Source: Akkermansiaceae bacterium UBA6138
Lineage (GTDB): Bacteria; Verrucomicrobiota; Verrucomicrobiia; Verrucomicrobiales; DEV007
DNA length: 64,000 bases
NCBI GenBank assembly: GCA_002422425.1
Contig: DIVG01000076.1
Coordinates: 28,544 to 92,543, forward strand
Direction of reading: 5' to 3'
Below are positions 1 to 8,054 of this stretch, one piece after another (the first letter of the stretch is position 1; each line of letters starts with the position of its first letter). A program made the translations under genes and the position numbers. The notes below the pieces were generated by a model. The model made no database searches. It was given only the letters and a program-made list of their open reading frames with translations, and had not been told where the DNA came from.

Positions 1-1018
1 ACCACTGACCGTTCGGCCCGGCCGTGACGCTGTGGAGGCTGTGATCGTGCTGGCGGCCGGAGAATCCGCTGAGGAGCACCTCGCGCCCGTCTACGGCGGG
101 ATCGATTTTGCCGTCCCCGTTTTTGTCGGTGTAGACGAGCATCTCGGGAGGTTGCGAGACGATGAGGCGGTCACCCAGGACGGCGACGCCGAGGGGTGAA
201 GCGAGAGCGGGTTCCTGCACAAAAACGGAGGTCTTGTCGGCGCTGCCAGATCCGTCGGTGTCTTCGAGGATGACGATGCGATCCCCCTCGGGGCGGCGGC
301 CTCCCTTGCCGCGGTAGTTTACCCCCTCGGCGACATAGAGACGGCCCTGCGCGTCAAAGTCGATGTTGGTCGGATTCGCGAGCATCGGCGAGGTTGCCCA
401 AATCGTCACCTCGAGCCCCTCTGGCACGGTGAAAAGATCAGTCGGGACCACCTTGGGCGCATCAGGATCAAACGCACCGGTCGCGGAGACGGGCGGCTTC
501 TGCGTGTAAATGCGGAAACGCAGGTTCGCTGAGCTCAGTTTGCCGTCGCGCTCCATCCCGCCATCATCGATCGCGAGGAGCGCCTGAAAACGGTCCACGC
601 CCTCGGGCAGGGCATACTCGAGCAGAGCCGGCGCATGGGTGCCGATGCCTTTACCGTAGGTCTTGCCCGCGACGCTAAGGGTCCCGCCGGTGACGTTCTT
701 GTTCTTCTGCGTTTTGCCGTAACCGGCCTTAGATTCCTTCCACTCGAGCTCGGTGAAGTCGCGAACGCTGCCGTCTTTCATGACCAGCTTCGGCTCGAGC
801 CAGTTGGCCCAGTCGCAGGCTAGCGATCCTTCGTCGGAGACAACGAGGTGCAGTTCCTTGGCTCCATTGAGCGGCACATCGACGGCGACGAGGCGCTCTT
901 TGCTCTTCGGTGTAAGGACCTCCGTTTCAAAAACAGGTTTAACCGGCGTCTCCGCTGACGAGGGCAGGGCGGCGCCGACGGTGCTGATGAGGACGAGTAA
1001 GAGTAGTCTGGTGCGCAT
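1..1018 (-). CDS. PVC-type secreted dehydrogenase with NPCBM-like domain (3' part outside window)
   Basis: Partial gene running off the left edge; about 339 codons are visible from ATG at 1018. Residues 1-22 are a signal peptide (MRTRLLLLVLI core, cleavage near SSA/ET). Residues about 25-165 resemble an NPCBM carbohydrate-binding module, with KGIGTHAPALLEYALP and AIDDGG. From about residue 190 a glucose/sorbosone-dehydrogenase-like propeller begins (FTVPEGLEVTIWA, then calcium-like loops DTDGSGSADK and DKNGDGKIDP). In the PVC group such proteins usually continue into HEAT repeats and a C-terminal haem c domain; that part is not in the window. Likely periplasmic oxidation of a sugar or glycan-derived substrate. 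The same dehydrogenase module recurs in the 1674-residue protein at 51562-56586. Substrate unknown. Confidence 0.85.
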   Translation of the reverse strand, partial: MRTRLLLLVLISTVGAALPSSAETPVKPVFETEVLTPKSKERLVAVDVPLNGAKELHLVVSDEGSLACDWANWLEPKLVMKDGSVRDFTELEWKESKAGYGKTQKNKNVTGGTLSVAGKTYGKGIGTHAPALLEYALPEGVDRFQALLAIDDGGMERDGKLSSANLRFRIYTQKPPVSATGAFDPDAPKVVPTDLFTVPEGLEVTIWATSPMLANPTNIDFDAQGRLYVAEGVNYRGKGGRRPEGDRIVILEDTDGSGSADKTSVFVQEPALASPLGVAVLGDRLIVSQPPEMLVYTDKNGDGKIDPAVDGREVLLSGFSGRQHDHSLHSVTAGPNGQW

Positions 1019-1165
1019 GAGAAAGAGCGGGAACGGCGCGAGAGTAGCCACACGCGGGCCGGAGAGCAAATGCGAATACGCGTGATGCACGGGCTCACCC
1101 CTCCCCGAAAGTAGGGATAAACCCCATAGCGACCGGGATGGCAGGGCAGGAAAGTGAAAATAGCG

Positions 1166-2329
1166 ATGACAAAACAAAGCCTCCTCACTCCCTCACTCCT
1201 CGATGATCTCTCCGCCGTGGCGGCAAAGACCTGTGTCTCACTCTACCTGCCCACCCACCGGCATCATCCCGAGAATCGGCAGGACCCGATTCGCTTTCAT
1301 CGACTCGTAAAGGACCTACGGGAGAATCTCCGGAATCTCATCTCTGCCGACGAGACCGACCTCATGGTCGCGCCCTTTGATGCCCTTGCCGAGGACGAGG
1401 AATTCTGGAACCATACGCTGGACGGCCTGGCGGTATTCGCGGCACCGGCCGGTTTTTCCCGTGTCGTCACCACCTACAGAACGGTGGGAGAAATGACTGT
1501 GGTTGCCGACACCTTTCATACAAAACCTCTGCGACGCTTCCTGCAATCATCGGATCGTTATCAGATCCTCGCCTTGAACCTCCACGGGGCAAAACTCTTC
1601 GAGGGCAATCGGGACTCACTTGAGATAGTGGAACTCGGCGAGGAATTCCCTGATACGATCGAAAAGGCGCTTGGTGAAGAATTAACCGAACCACACCAAA
1701 CCGTCGCTTCCTATGGCGGGACTGGAGGATCGAGCGTCGCGATGCATCATGGTCACGGAGGGAAAGGTGACGAGATGGACGATGATGCCGAGCGATTCTT
1801 TCGTGCCGTGGATCGTAGCGTCCTCAAACTCCATTCGCGCTCGTCAGAACTGCCCCTGATTCTCGCCGCCCTGCCTGAGCACCATAACCTCTTTCACAAA
1901 GTCAGCCACAATAGCCTTCTAACCAAAGAGGGAATCAAAGGAAACCCCGATGCCATTCCCATCGATGAGCTGCGCACCCGTGCCTGGGAGATTTTCGAGC
2001 CTCTCTACCATGCCCGTCTCGATTCGCTCGCCGATGACTTTTCAGTAGCAAAGTCACAGCAACTCGGCCTCGTAGACCTCGCCGAAATTGGAGAGGCGGC
2101 GGTTGCAGGGCGTATCGCAACACTCCTCATCGAGGCAGACCGTGAAATCCCCGGCCGCATCCATACGGGAAGCGGCAACATACATCTGACCGACGCAGAC
2201 GGGCAACAGGGCGACGACCTCCTTGATGAACTCGGCGAATGGGTCATTAAAAACGGAGGAAAGATGATGGTCGTTCCGGCCGAGCGCATGCCTGTCGCTA
2301 CCGGCGCGGCGGCAATTTGCCGTTACTAA
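1166..2329 (+). CDS. baeRF family (archaeo-eukaryotic release factor-like) protein
   Basis: 387 residues. The N-terminal stretch CVSLYLPTHRH followed by ENRQDPIRFHRLVKD is the hallmark I know from the bacterial aRF1-like family 3 (baeRF3), a group related to eRF1/Pelota/Dom34 C-terminal domains and proposed to act on ribosomes or hibernation. A middle part (RYQILALNLHGAKLFEG) and a C-terminal part (GRIATLLIEADREIPGRI, then DDLLDELGEWVIKNGG) fit the eRF1 domain 2/3-like order. An insert near residues 190-215 is rich in His, Gly and Asp. A GTG at 1154 is in frame, but the GGAAA at 1149-1153 abuts it; ATG at 1166 is preferred. Flanked by the divergent dehydrogenase and the convergent flavoprotein, so probably a single-gene unit. 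Exact biochemical role is not established. Confidence 0.8.
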   Translation: MTKQSLLTPSLLDDLSAVAAKTCVSLYLPTHRHHPENRQDPIRFHRLVKDLRENLRNLISADETDLMVAPFDALAEDEEFWNHTLDGLAVFAAPAGFSRVVTTYRTVGEMTVVADTFHTKPLRRFLQSSDRYQILALNLHGAKLFEGNRDSLEIVELGEEFPDTIEKALGEELTEPHQTVASYGGTGGSSVAMHHGHGGKGDEMDDDAERFFRAVDRSVLKLHSRSSELPLILAALPEHHNLFHKVSHNSLLTKEGIKGNPDAIPIDELRTRAWEIFEPLYHARLDSLADDFSVAKSQQLGLVDLAEIGEAAVAGRIATLLIEADREIPGRIHTGSGNIHLTDADGQQGDDLLDELGEWVIKNGGKMMVVPAERMPVATGAAAICRY

Positions 2330-2339
2330 GCAGCGTCGT

Positions 2340-3587
2340 TCAAGAAGCAACCAACCCATCCGCCGCCGACTCCCCTGCAATGTGGCCGGTAGTCCAGGCG
2401 GACTGGAAATTGAAGCCGCCGGTGACCCCGTCTACGTCGATGACTTCGCCGGCAAAATAGAGGCCGGGGGTGCGGCGGCTCTGCATTGTTTTAAAATCGA
2501 TCTCTTTGAGGGCGACGCCTCCGGCGGTGACGAACTCGTCTTTGTTGAGGCTCTGACCCTGAACGCGGAAGCGTCCGGCCGTCAGCTCGGCGGCGAGACG
2601 CTGGCGGGCGTCCCGCGTGAGGTTCGACCAGGTCAGCTCCGCCGGTATGCCGGAATCCTCGGCGAGGCGGTGCCAGAGGCGGGCAGGCATCGTGAGGCCG
2701 GGGAGCCCGTTGCGGACCCGGCGCTTCGGGGCGCTCTCCCGCGCCTCTAGGAGGATCGCGTCGAGCTTGCCTCCCGACATCGGGCCGCACCAGTTGATGA
2801 CGATTTCGAACTGGTAGTCTTTGTCGGCCAGCTCGCGGGCACCCCGCGCGGAGAGCTTGAGAATGGCGGGACCGCTCAACCCCCAGTGGGTGATGAGACA
2901 GGGACCGTCGCTGCGGAGTTTCGTCCCGGAAATGCTCACGACGACGTTCTCGACGGCGATGCCCGAGAGCCCTTCGAGACGCCGGTCGGGAATTTTAAAG
3001 GTGAAAAGAGACGGCGCCGCCGGGACGATCTCGTGTCCGAGCGTGCCAGCGAGGCGGACTCCTGCATTGTTGCGGGTCCCGCCAGTGGCGAGGAGAACGG
3101 CCCGGCTAGAGACGGTCGAACCGTCCTTCAGATCAATGAGCCAGCACTCGGCGGAACGGCAGAGGCGGTCGACTTCGCTGTGATATCGCACCTCGATACC
3201 GAGTTCGCGGGTGGCAGACATGAGGCAGTCGATGACCGTCTGCGAATCATCGGTGACGGGGAAAATCCTGCCGTCGCTCTCGGTCTTGAGGGCAACTCCT
3301 CTCTTCTGGAACCAGTCCACCGTGTCCTGTGCCCCGAAACGGTGGAAGGGCCCGATGAGGTTGCGCTCGCCGCGCGGGTAGTGAGCGGTGAGCCGCTTCG
3401 AATCAAAGCAAGCGTGGGTCACATTGCACCGTCCGCCACCCGAGATCTTTACCTTTCCAAGCACGGTCGAGGTTTTCTCGAGAAGGCAGACACGTGCGCC
3501 CGGCGACTTTTCCGCAAAGGCGATCGCGCCGAAGAAGCCGGCGGCACCTCCGCCGACGGCGACAAAATCATACTCGGGACGGGACAT
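2340..3587 (-). CDS. HI0933/BaiN-like FAD-dependent oxidoreductase
   Basis: 415-residue cytosolic flavoprotein. The N terminus has a Rossmann FAD motif (VGGGAAGFFGAIAFAE, about residues 11-26), then the family signature GKVKISGGGRCNVTH near residue 45 and a second family block ALSGWG-like 'CLITHWGLSGPAIL' near 235. The C terminus (GLYFAGEVIDVDGVTGGFN, about 378-396) is the conserved FAD-proximal segment of the HI0933/YhiN family. Length matches the family (about 400). Members are NAD(P)/FAD-dependent oxidoreductases of mostly unknown substrate; BaiN is one characterised relative. Gene ends 10 bp from the convergent baeRF gene. No operon partner on this strand. Confidence 0.88.
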   Translation of the reverse strand: MSRPEYDFVAVGGGAAGFFGAIAFAEKSPGARVCLLEKTSTVLGKVKISGGGRCNVTHACFDSKRLTAHYPRGERNLIGPFHRFGAQDTVDWFQKRGVALKTESDGRIFPVTDDSQTVIDCLMSATRELGIEVRYHSEVDRLCRSAECWLIDLKDGSTVSSRAVLLATGGTRNNAGVRLAGTLGHEIVPAAPSLFTFKIPDRRLEGLSGIAVENVVVSISGTKLRSDGPCLITHWGLSGPAILKLSARGARELADKDYQFEIVINWCGPMSGGKLDAILLEARESAPKRRVRNGLPGLTMPARLWHRLAEDSGIPAELTWSNLTRDARQRLAAELTAGRFRVQGQSLNKDEFVTAGGVALKEIDFKTMQSRRTPGLYFAGEVIDVDGVTGGFNFQSAWTTGHIAGESAADGLVAS

Positions 3588-3724
3588 CGGGAAAGAAAAG
3601 AGCGCGAGAGAATCAGGTCCGCAGCAAAGCCTCCCCTCTCCTGCTTGTAAAGGGTTCCTTCAGCGTGAACGGAGAGCCGAATTTTTCCTTTTTCGCGGGG
3701 CTGCGATTGCTTAGTTTACGGGAA

Positions 3725-4216
3725 ATGCTTCGCGACTATTTCAGCAGTATGATCCGCTGGCTCTTCGGCGTCGGCCTGCTCGGGCTTGCCTATGACATGG
3801 CCACGACGGGTTACGAGGACGAGCGGTTCGCCCGCATTCTCGCCGGAGCGGGTCTCTTTGTCCTGGGAATTCTCTTCCTCTGGAAAACGATCTTCCATCT
3901 CGCGACGCGACCGCTCACCCGACTCGTCGATTCGATTTTTTTTCCCGGCGGCAAGCTAGGAAAACCGCTCCTCAATCTCAAACTTCCCGCCTACTACATC
4001 AACGAAGGACGCTATAGCGAGGCCCTCGCGGAATACCGGAAGGTCCTGAAACATTACCCCAACGAGGTTGAGGCTTACGAAAAAGCGATCTGGCTGCTTC
4101 ACGATGTTTTTCGGGACAAGAGCGCGGCGGAGAACCTGATTCGGCGGGCGAGAAAGCGGAAACTCACCCTCGACGAGCGCGTCGTCCGGAGTGTTCGGGC
4201 GGATTATCCGAGTTGA
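3725..4216 (+). CDS. small inner-membrane protein with TPR-like repeat
   Basis: 163 residues from ATG at 3725; a longer in-frame reading to 3494 lies over the start of the opposite flavoprotein and is not used. Two hydrophobic segments (MIRWLFGVGLLGLAYDMA, about 9-26, and ILAGAGLFVLGILFLWKTIF, about 38-57) are followed by a soluble part with one or two TPR-like helices (YINEGRYSEALAEYRKVLKHYP, about 91-112, then VEAYEKAIWLL). Likely a membrane-anchored protein-interaction adaptor; I do not recognise a named family. The stop codon falls inside a 39-bp tandem duplication (4201-4278), so the last residues (RADYPS) are encoded by repeat sequence. Confidence 0.65.
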   Translation: MLRDYFSSMIRWLFGVGLLGLAYDMATTGYEDERFARILAGAGLFVLGILFLWKTIFHLATRPLTRLVDSIFFPGGKLGKPLLNLKLPAYYINEGRYSEALAEYRKVLKHYPNEVEAYEKAIWLLHDVFRDKSAAENLIRRARKRKLTLDERVVRSVRADYPS

Positions 4217-4278
4217 CTTCGCTGCGCTCCGTCCATCTCGGATAATCCGAGTTGACTTCGCTGCGCTCCGTCCATCTC
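4201..4278. repeat. 39-bp tandem direct duplication
   Basis: Two adjacent 39-bp copies, 4201-4239 and 4240-4278, starting GGATTATCCG / GGATAATCCG and ending CGTCCATCTC. They differ at one base (T/A at position 5). The first copy contains the TGA stop of the TPR gene (4214-4216); the second lies wholly in the intergenic region. The internal motif CTTCGCTGCGCTCCGTCC, followed by CGCTTCGCTCCG, looks like a dispersed short repeat, and a related CTTCGCTCCGCTT string occurs near 24412. Confidence 0.85.
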
Positions 4279-4302
4279 CGCTTCGCTCCGATTCCTGAAA
4301 AC

Positions 4303-4331
4303 AAAAAACGCCGCAGTCGTAAACTGCGGCG
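4303..4331 (-). terminator. factor-independent terminator of glutamine synthetase gene
   Basis: Perfect 9-bp stem (4309-4317 with 4323-4331, CGCCGCAGT/ACTGCGGCG) and 5-nt loop. On the minus strand it is followed by TTTTTTGT (complement of 4301-4308). It lies 35 bp after the glnA stop. Confidence 0.85.
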
Positions 4332-4365
4332 CCTTTGTTGGTGCGAGAGGCGGCGTGAGCAGGAA

Positions 4366-5385
4366 TCAGGGCGTCGGGACGGTCGCGATCGTCTTGGAGA
4401 CGCGCGAGACGACCTGATATGGATCGGCCTGTGAATTCGGGCGACGATCTTCGAGATACCCCTTGTATCCGTTGTTCACGAAGGAGTGAGGCACACGGAT
4501 GGAAGCACCGCGATCGGCCACACCGTAGCTGAACTTGTCGATCGACTGGGTCTCGTGGAGGCCGGTGAGACGCAGGTGATTGTCGGGACCGTAGGCGGCG
4601 ATGTGCTCTTCGCAAAGACCGGCGAATGCGGCCATGAGGGACTCAAAGTATTCTTTGCCGCCAGTCGTGCGCATGTATTCGGTCGAGAAGTTACAGTGCA
4701 TGCCGGATCCGTTCCAGTCGCCCTGAAAGGGCTTGCAATGCAGCTCGACATCGACACCGTATTTTTCACAAATACGGGCGAGGAGGTAACGGGCCACCCA
4801 GATCTCGTCGGCCGCCTTCTGGGCACCCTTGCCAAAAATCTGGAATTCCCACTGGCCTTTGGCCACCTCGGCATTGATCCCTTCGTGGTTAATGCCCGCA
4901 TCAAGGCAGACTTCGAGGTGCTCTTCGACGATGGCGCGGGCGAGATCACCCACGGCCGAAGCGCCGACACCGCAGTAGTATTCACCCTGCGGATCGGGGT
5001 AGCCGGAATCGGGCCAGCCGAGGGGACGACCGTCCTGGAAGAGGAAGTATTCCTGCTCGAGACCGATCCAGAGACCGGGGTCCTCGGCGATGGTGGCGCG
5101 GGCATTCGACGGATGGGGGGTGACACCGTCGGGCATCATGACTTCGCACATCACCACGAAACCGTTCCTGCGGGTGGAATCAGGGTAAAGCGCTACAGGC
5201 TTGAGCATGCAGTCAGAACTCTTCCCCTCGGCCTGACGGGTCGAGCTTCCGTCGAATCCCCACATCGGGCAATCGGCGAGAGTGAACGAATCAGGGTCCC
5301 CTTCCGCGATTTTCGTCTTGCCGCGGAGGTTCGGCACGGGCTCATAACCGTCGAGCCAGATGTATTCCAATTTCAGTTTAGCCAT
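4366..5385 (-). CDS. glnII: glutamine synthetase, type II (eukaryotic-like)
   Basis: 339 residues: ATP-dependent condensation of glutamate and ammonium to glutamine. Type II features are clear: LEYIWLDGY and CPMWGFDGSSTRQAEG in the beta-grasp part, EDPGLWIGLEQEYFLF with the metal-binding glutamates, GINAEVAKGQWEFQ, and NGSGMHCNFST in the catalytic barrel. Length is that of short GSII enzymes (about 340-370), far shorter than GSI (about 470), so no adenylylation-loop control is expected. A near-perfect sigma-54 promoter sits about 105-120 bp upstream (5490-5505), implying NtrC-type nitrogen control. The polyprenyl synthase gene lies upstream on the same strand, 184 bp away. ATG at 5385 has no strong ribosome-binding site. 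Confidence 0.95.
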   Translation of the reverse strand: MAKLKLEYIWLDGYEPVPNLRGKTKIAEGDPDSFTLADCPMWGFDGSSTRQAEGKSSDCMLKPVALYPDSTRRNGFVVMCEVMMPDGVTPHPSNARATIAEDPGLWIGLEQEYFLFQDGRPLGWPDSGYPDPQGEYYCGVGASAVGDLARAIVEEHLEVCLDAGINHEGINAEVAKGQWEFQIFGKGAQKAADEIWVARYLLARICEKYGVDVELHCKPFQGDWNGSGMHCNFSTEYMRTTGGKEYFESLMAAFAGLCEEHIAAYGPDNHLRLTGLHETQSIDKFSYGVADRGASIRVPHSFVNNGYKGYLEDRRPNSQADPYQVVSRVSKTIATVPTP

Positions 5386-5489
5386 TTTAACTTGTTCTCG
5401 TTTTGTATTTTACATTCGAAGCCCTGCAACTGCCTGAGCATCCTGCGCCTACGGCACGAACTTCGGGTTGGGAAACCACGTCACAGAGA

Positions 5490-5505
5490 AGCAAGCTCCG
5501 TGCCA
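5490..5505 (-). promoter_or_regulatory. sigma-54 (-24/-12) promoter of glutamine synthetase gene
   Basis: Read on the minus strand from 5505: TGGCACG, four bases, TTGCT. This matches the RpoN consensus (TGGCACG-N4-TTGCW) at every defined position with correct GG-GC spacing. Transcription would start near 5478-5480, giving an untranslated leader of about 95 nt before ATG 5385. It lies in the gap downstream of the polyprenyl synthase stop. A TTGACA also overlaps its upstream edge but lacks a good -10 partner. Confidence 0.8.
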
Positions 5506-5569
5506 TTTGTCAACGGATCCGCAAAAATATTATCCAACATTCCCTCCACCCCGATGGTTCCCGGAGTGA

Positions 5570-6586
<1,017 letters not shown>

Positions 6587-6730
6587 GTTGAAAAATGCCG
6601 AGGCGGAAAGGGACGTTTCGCGTCGCGATAAACCGACAAGTTTACGTCCCCGGCCGCACGACGGTGTCATTTTTGCCCCTATTCCGGCGGGATTCCAGTC
6701 ATTTTCCACCCTGGCTCAAAAGGGAAACAG

Positions 6731-6794
6731 GTGGCGCGATCGCGCCACACAATCAAGTCGGGAAATACTCATTGCGTGGACGATCACCCACGCA
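6731..6794. promoter_or_regulatory. two palindromes in divergent promoter region of ispB-like gene and tatA
   Basis: The 220-bp gap between the divergent polyprenyl synthase and tatA genes has a perfect 18-bp palindrome at 6731-6748 (GTGGCGCGA/TCGCGCCAC) and a second inverted repeat with 7-bp arms at 6773-6779 and 6788-6794 (TGCGTGG/CCACGCA) ending 12 bp before the tatA start. Either could be an operator or an mRNA hairpin; no regulator is identified. The rest of the gap shows nothing I can name. Confidence 0.45.
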
Positions 6795-6806
6795 TAACTT
6801 TCAATC

Positions 6807-7046
6807 GTGAACACTTACTATTTAGCTTTCGGCTTGGGAATGCAGGAGATGATCGTCATCTTCCTGATTGTCCTTCTCCTCTTCGGTGCCAAGAAAATCC
6901 CCGAACTCGCACGAGGTGTCGGCAAGGGTATGGGAGAGTTCAAAAAAGCCAAGCATGAGTTCGAACGCGAGATCAAGATGGGTGAGGAAGAAGGCAAGCG
7001 TGAGTGGGATAAACCAGTCCACGACGACACCCACCCGAAAGACTGA
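6807..7046 (+). CDS. tatA: twin-arginine translocase subunit TatA/E
   Basis: 79 residues from GTG at 6807. One N-terminal membrane helix (MIVIFLIVLLLFGAKKIPEL, about 15-34) contains the invariant FGAKKIPEL hinge, followed by an amphipathic helix (ARGVGKGMGEFKKAKHEFER) and a charged tail, the exact TatA/TatE architecture. TatA oligomers form the pore-like part of the Tat system that exports folded proteins; several Tat-type leaders occur in this window (DUF1552 at 12605, DUF1501 at 45519 and 47117). The start has no Shine-Dalgarno-like sequence and sits just after a small inverted repeat. A strong terminator follows 36 bp after the stop, inside the next gene. Confidence 0.93.
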   Translation: MNTYYLAFGLGMQEMIVIFLIVLLLFGAKKIPELARGVGKGMGEFKKAKHEFEREIKMGEEEGKREWDKPVHDDTHPKD

Positions 7047-7070
7047 TCCTTTTCCGGGAGCATGTTTCCG

Positions 7071-8033
7071 ATGAGACTTGGAAAGACCGCTTTATTTCAC
7101 AAAGCGGTCTTTTTTTGTGCCCTCCTCTCTCCTTCAGTGCCGGGACAAACGGAGGAAACCGGGGCTAAAACGGCCTCCGGGGCCGCAACCGCCGATCCGG
7201 TCACCTTCGTCTTTTACAATCTCAGAAACTATCTCGCGATGGACCGCCGCGTCAGCGGGAAAGTCATCGAAAATGCGCCCAAGCCCGACGGAGAGGTCAA
7301 AGCGCTTCTTGAAGGACTTGTCGCCATAAGACCCGACATCCTAAGTGTCTGCGAACTTGGCGACACCGCTCACCTCGAGGATCTGCGGTCGCGCCTCAAA
7401 GCGGCGGGTATCGATCTGCCCCACACCGAAATCGTCAAAGACGCGGCGGGCTGGAACCGCAACCTTGCCCTGCTCTCCCGCTTCCCCATCGTCGGGCGCC
7501 GCTCCCGTGATGACTACACCTATGAACTCGCCGGGAACAGACACGCCTTTCAGCGCGGTATTCTCGATGTGAGTCTGGCCATCAATTCACATTACCACCT
7601 CCGCTGCATCGGCCTCCATCTTAAGTCGAAACGCGAAGTCCCCGAAGGCAATGAAGCGCTCATGCGCCTGAACGAGGCCCGTCTCGCCCGCGAGCATATT
7701 GACCGCATCCTTGAAGAAGATCCCCGGACCAATCTCCTCGTCGCGGGCGACTTGAATGCAGTCCGCATTGAACCGCCCCTCAAGACGCTGCAGGGCGGTT
7801 TCGGAAGCCCCGGTTACCTTAAGCCGTTAAGCCTCCGGGACGGGGAGGGATTCACCTGGACGCACTACTGGTCTCTTGCCGACGTCTATTCCCGCTTCGA
7901 TTACGCACTTTACAGTGATGGCCTCAACGGTGAGTTTAATCGGGACCTGTGCCGTATCCATCACTGGGAAAACTGGGAAAAGGCGAGCGATCACCGGCCA
8001 ATCGTGATCTCCCTCATTCCAATCGACAAGTGA
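7071..8033 (+). CDS. secreted endonuclease/exonuclease/phosphatase-fold protein
   Basis: 320 residues from ATG 7071, which has GGGAG (7056-7060) at good spacing; an ATG at 7062 is too close to it. N terminus MRLGKTALFHKAVFFCALL is a signal peptide. EEP-fold motifs: FVFYNLRNYL (Asn of motif 1, about 45), DILSVCELG (metal-binding Glu), GLHLKSKRE, LLVAGDLNA (catalytic Asp and Asn), and KASDHRPIVISL (catalytic Asp-His near the C terminus). The fold hydrolyses phosphodiester or phosphate bonds in nucleic acids, lipids or other substrates; the secreted form here suggests extracellular nuclease or phosphatase work, but substrate is unknown. Oddly, the tatA terminator (7082-7116) is formed by the signal-peptide codons. 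Confidence 0.85.
   Translation: MRLGKTALFHKAVFFCALLSPSVPGQTEETGAKTASGAATADPVTFVFYNLRNYLAMDRRVSGKVIENAPKPDGEVKALLEGLVAIRPDILSVCELGDTAHLEDLRSRLKAAGIDLPHTEIVKDAAGWNRNLALLSRFPIVGRRSRDDYTYELAGNRHAFQRGILDVSLAINSHYHLRCIGLHLKSKREVPEGNEALMRLNEARLAREHIDRILEEDPRTNLLVAGDLNAVRIEPPLKTLQGGFGSPGYLKPLSLRDGEGFTWTHYWSLADVYSRFDYALYSDGLNGEFNRDLCRIHHWENWEKASDHRPIVISLIPIDK
7082..7116 (+). terminator. strong factor-independent terminator after tatA, inside next gene's signal-peptide codons
   Basis: Perfect 12-bp stem (7082-7093 AAAGACCGCTTT with 7101-7112), 7-nt loop, then a run of seven T (7110-7116). It is textbook intrinsic-terminator structure for tatA. It also encodes about residues 5-15 of the following EEP-fold protein. 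Confidence 0.85.
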
Positions 8034-8054
8034 AGAGCTTGCACCGGGGGGCTT

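Noticed and set aside
2886..3650. Plus-strand open frame (254 codons) opposite the flavoprotein
   Set aside because: No motif; the minus strand has a complete HI0933-like protein.
4201..4278. Tandem duplication considered as an attachment site
   Set aside because: Not beside a tRNA or integrase gene and the copies are directly adjacent.
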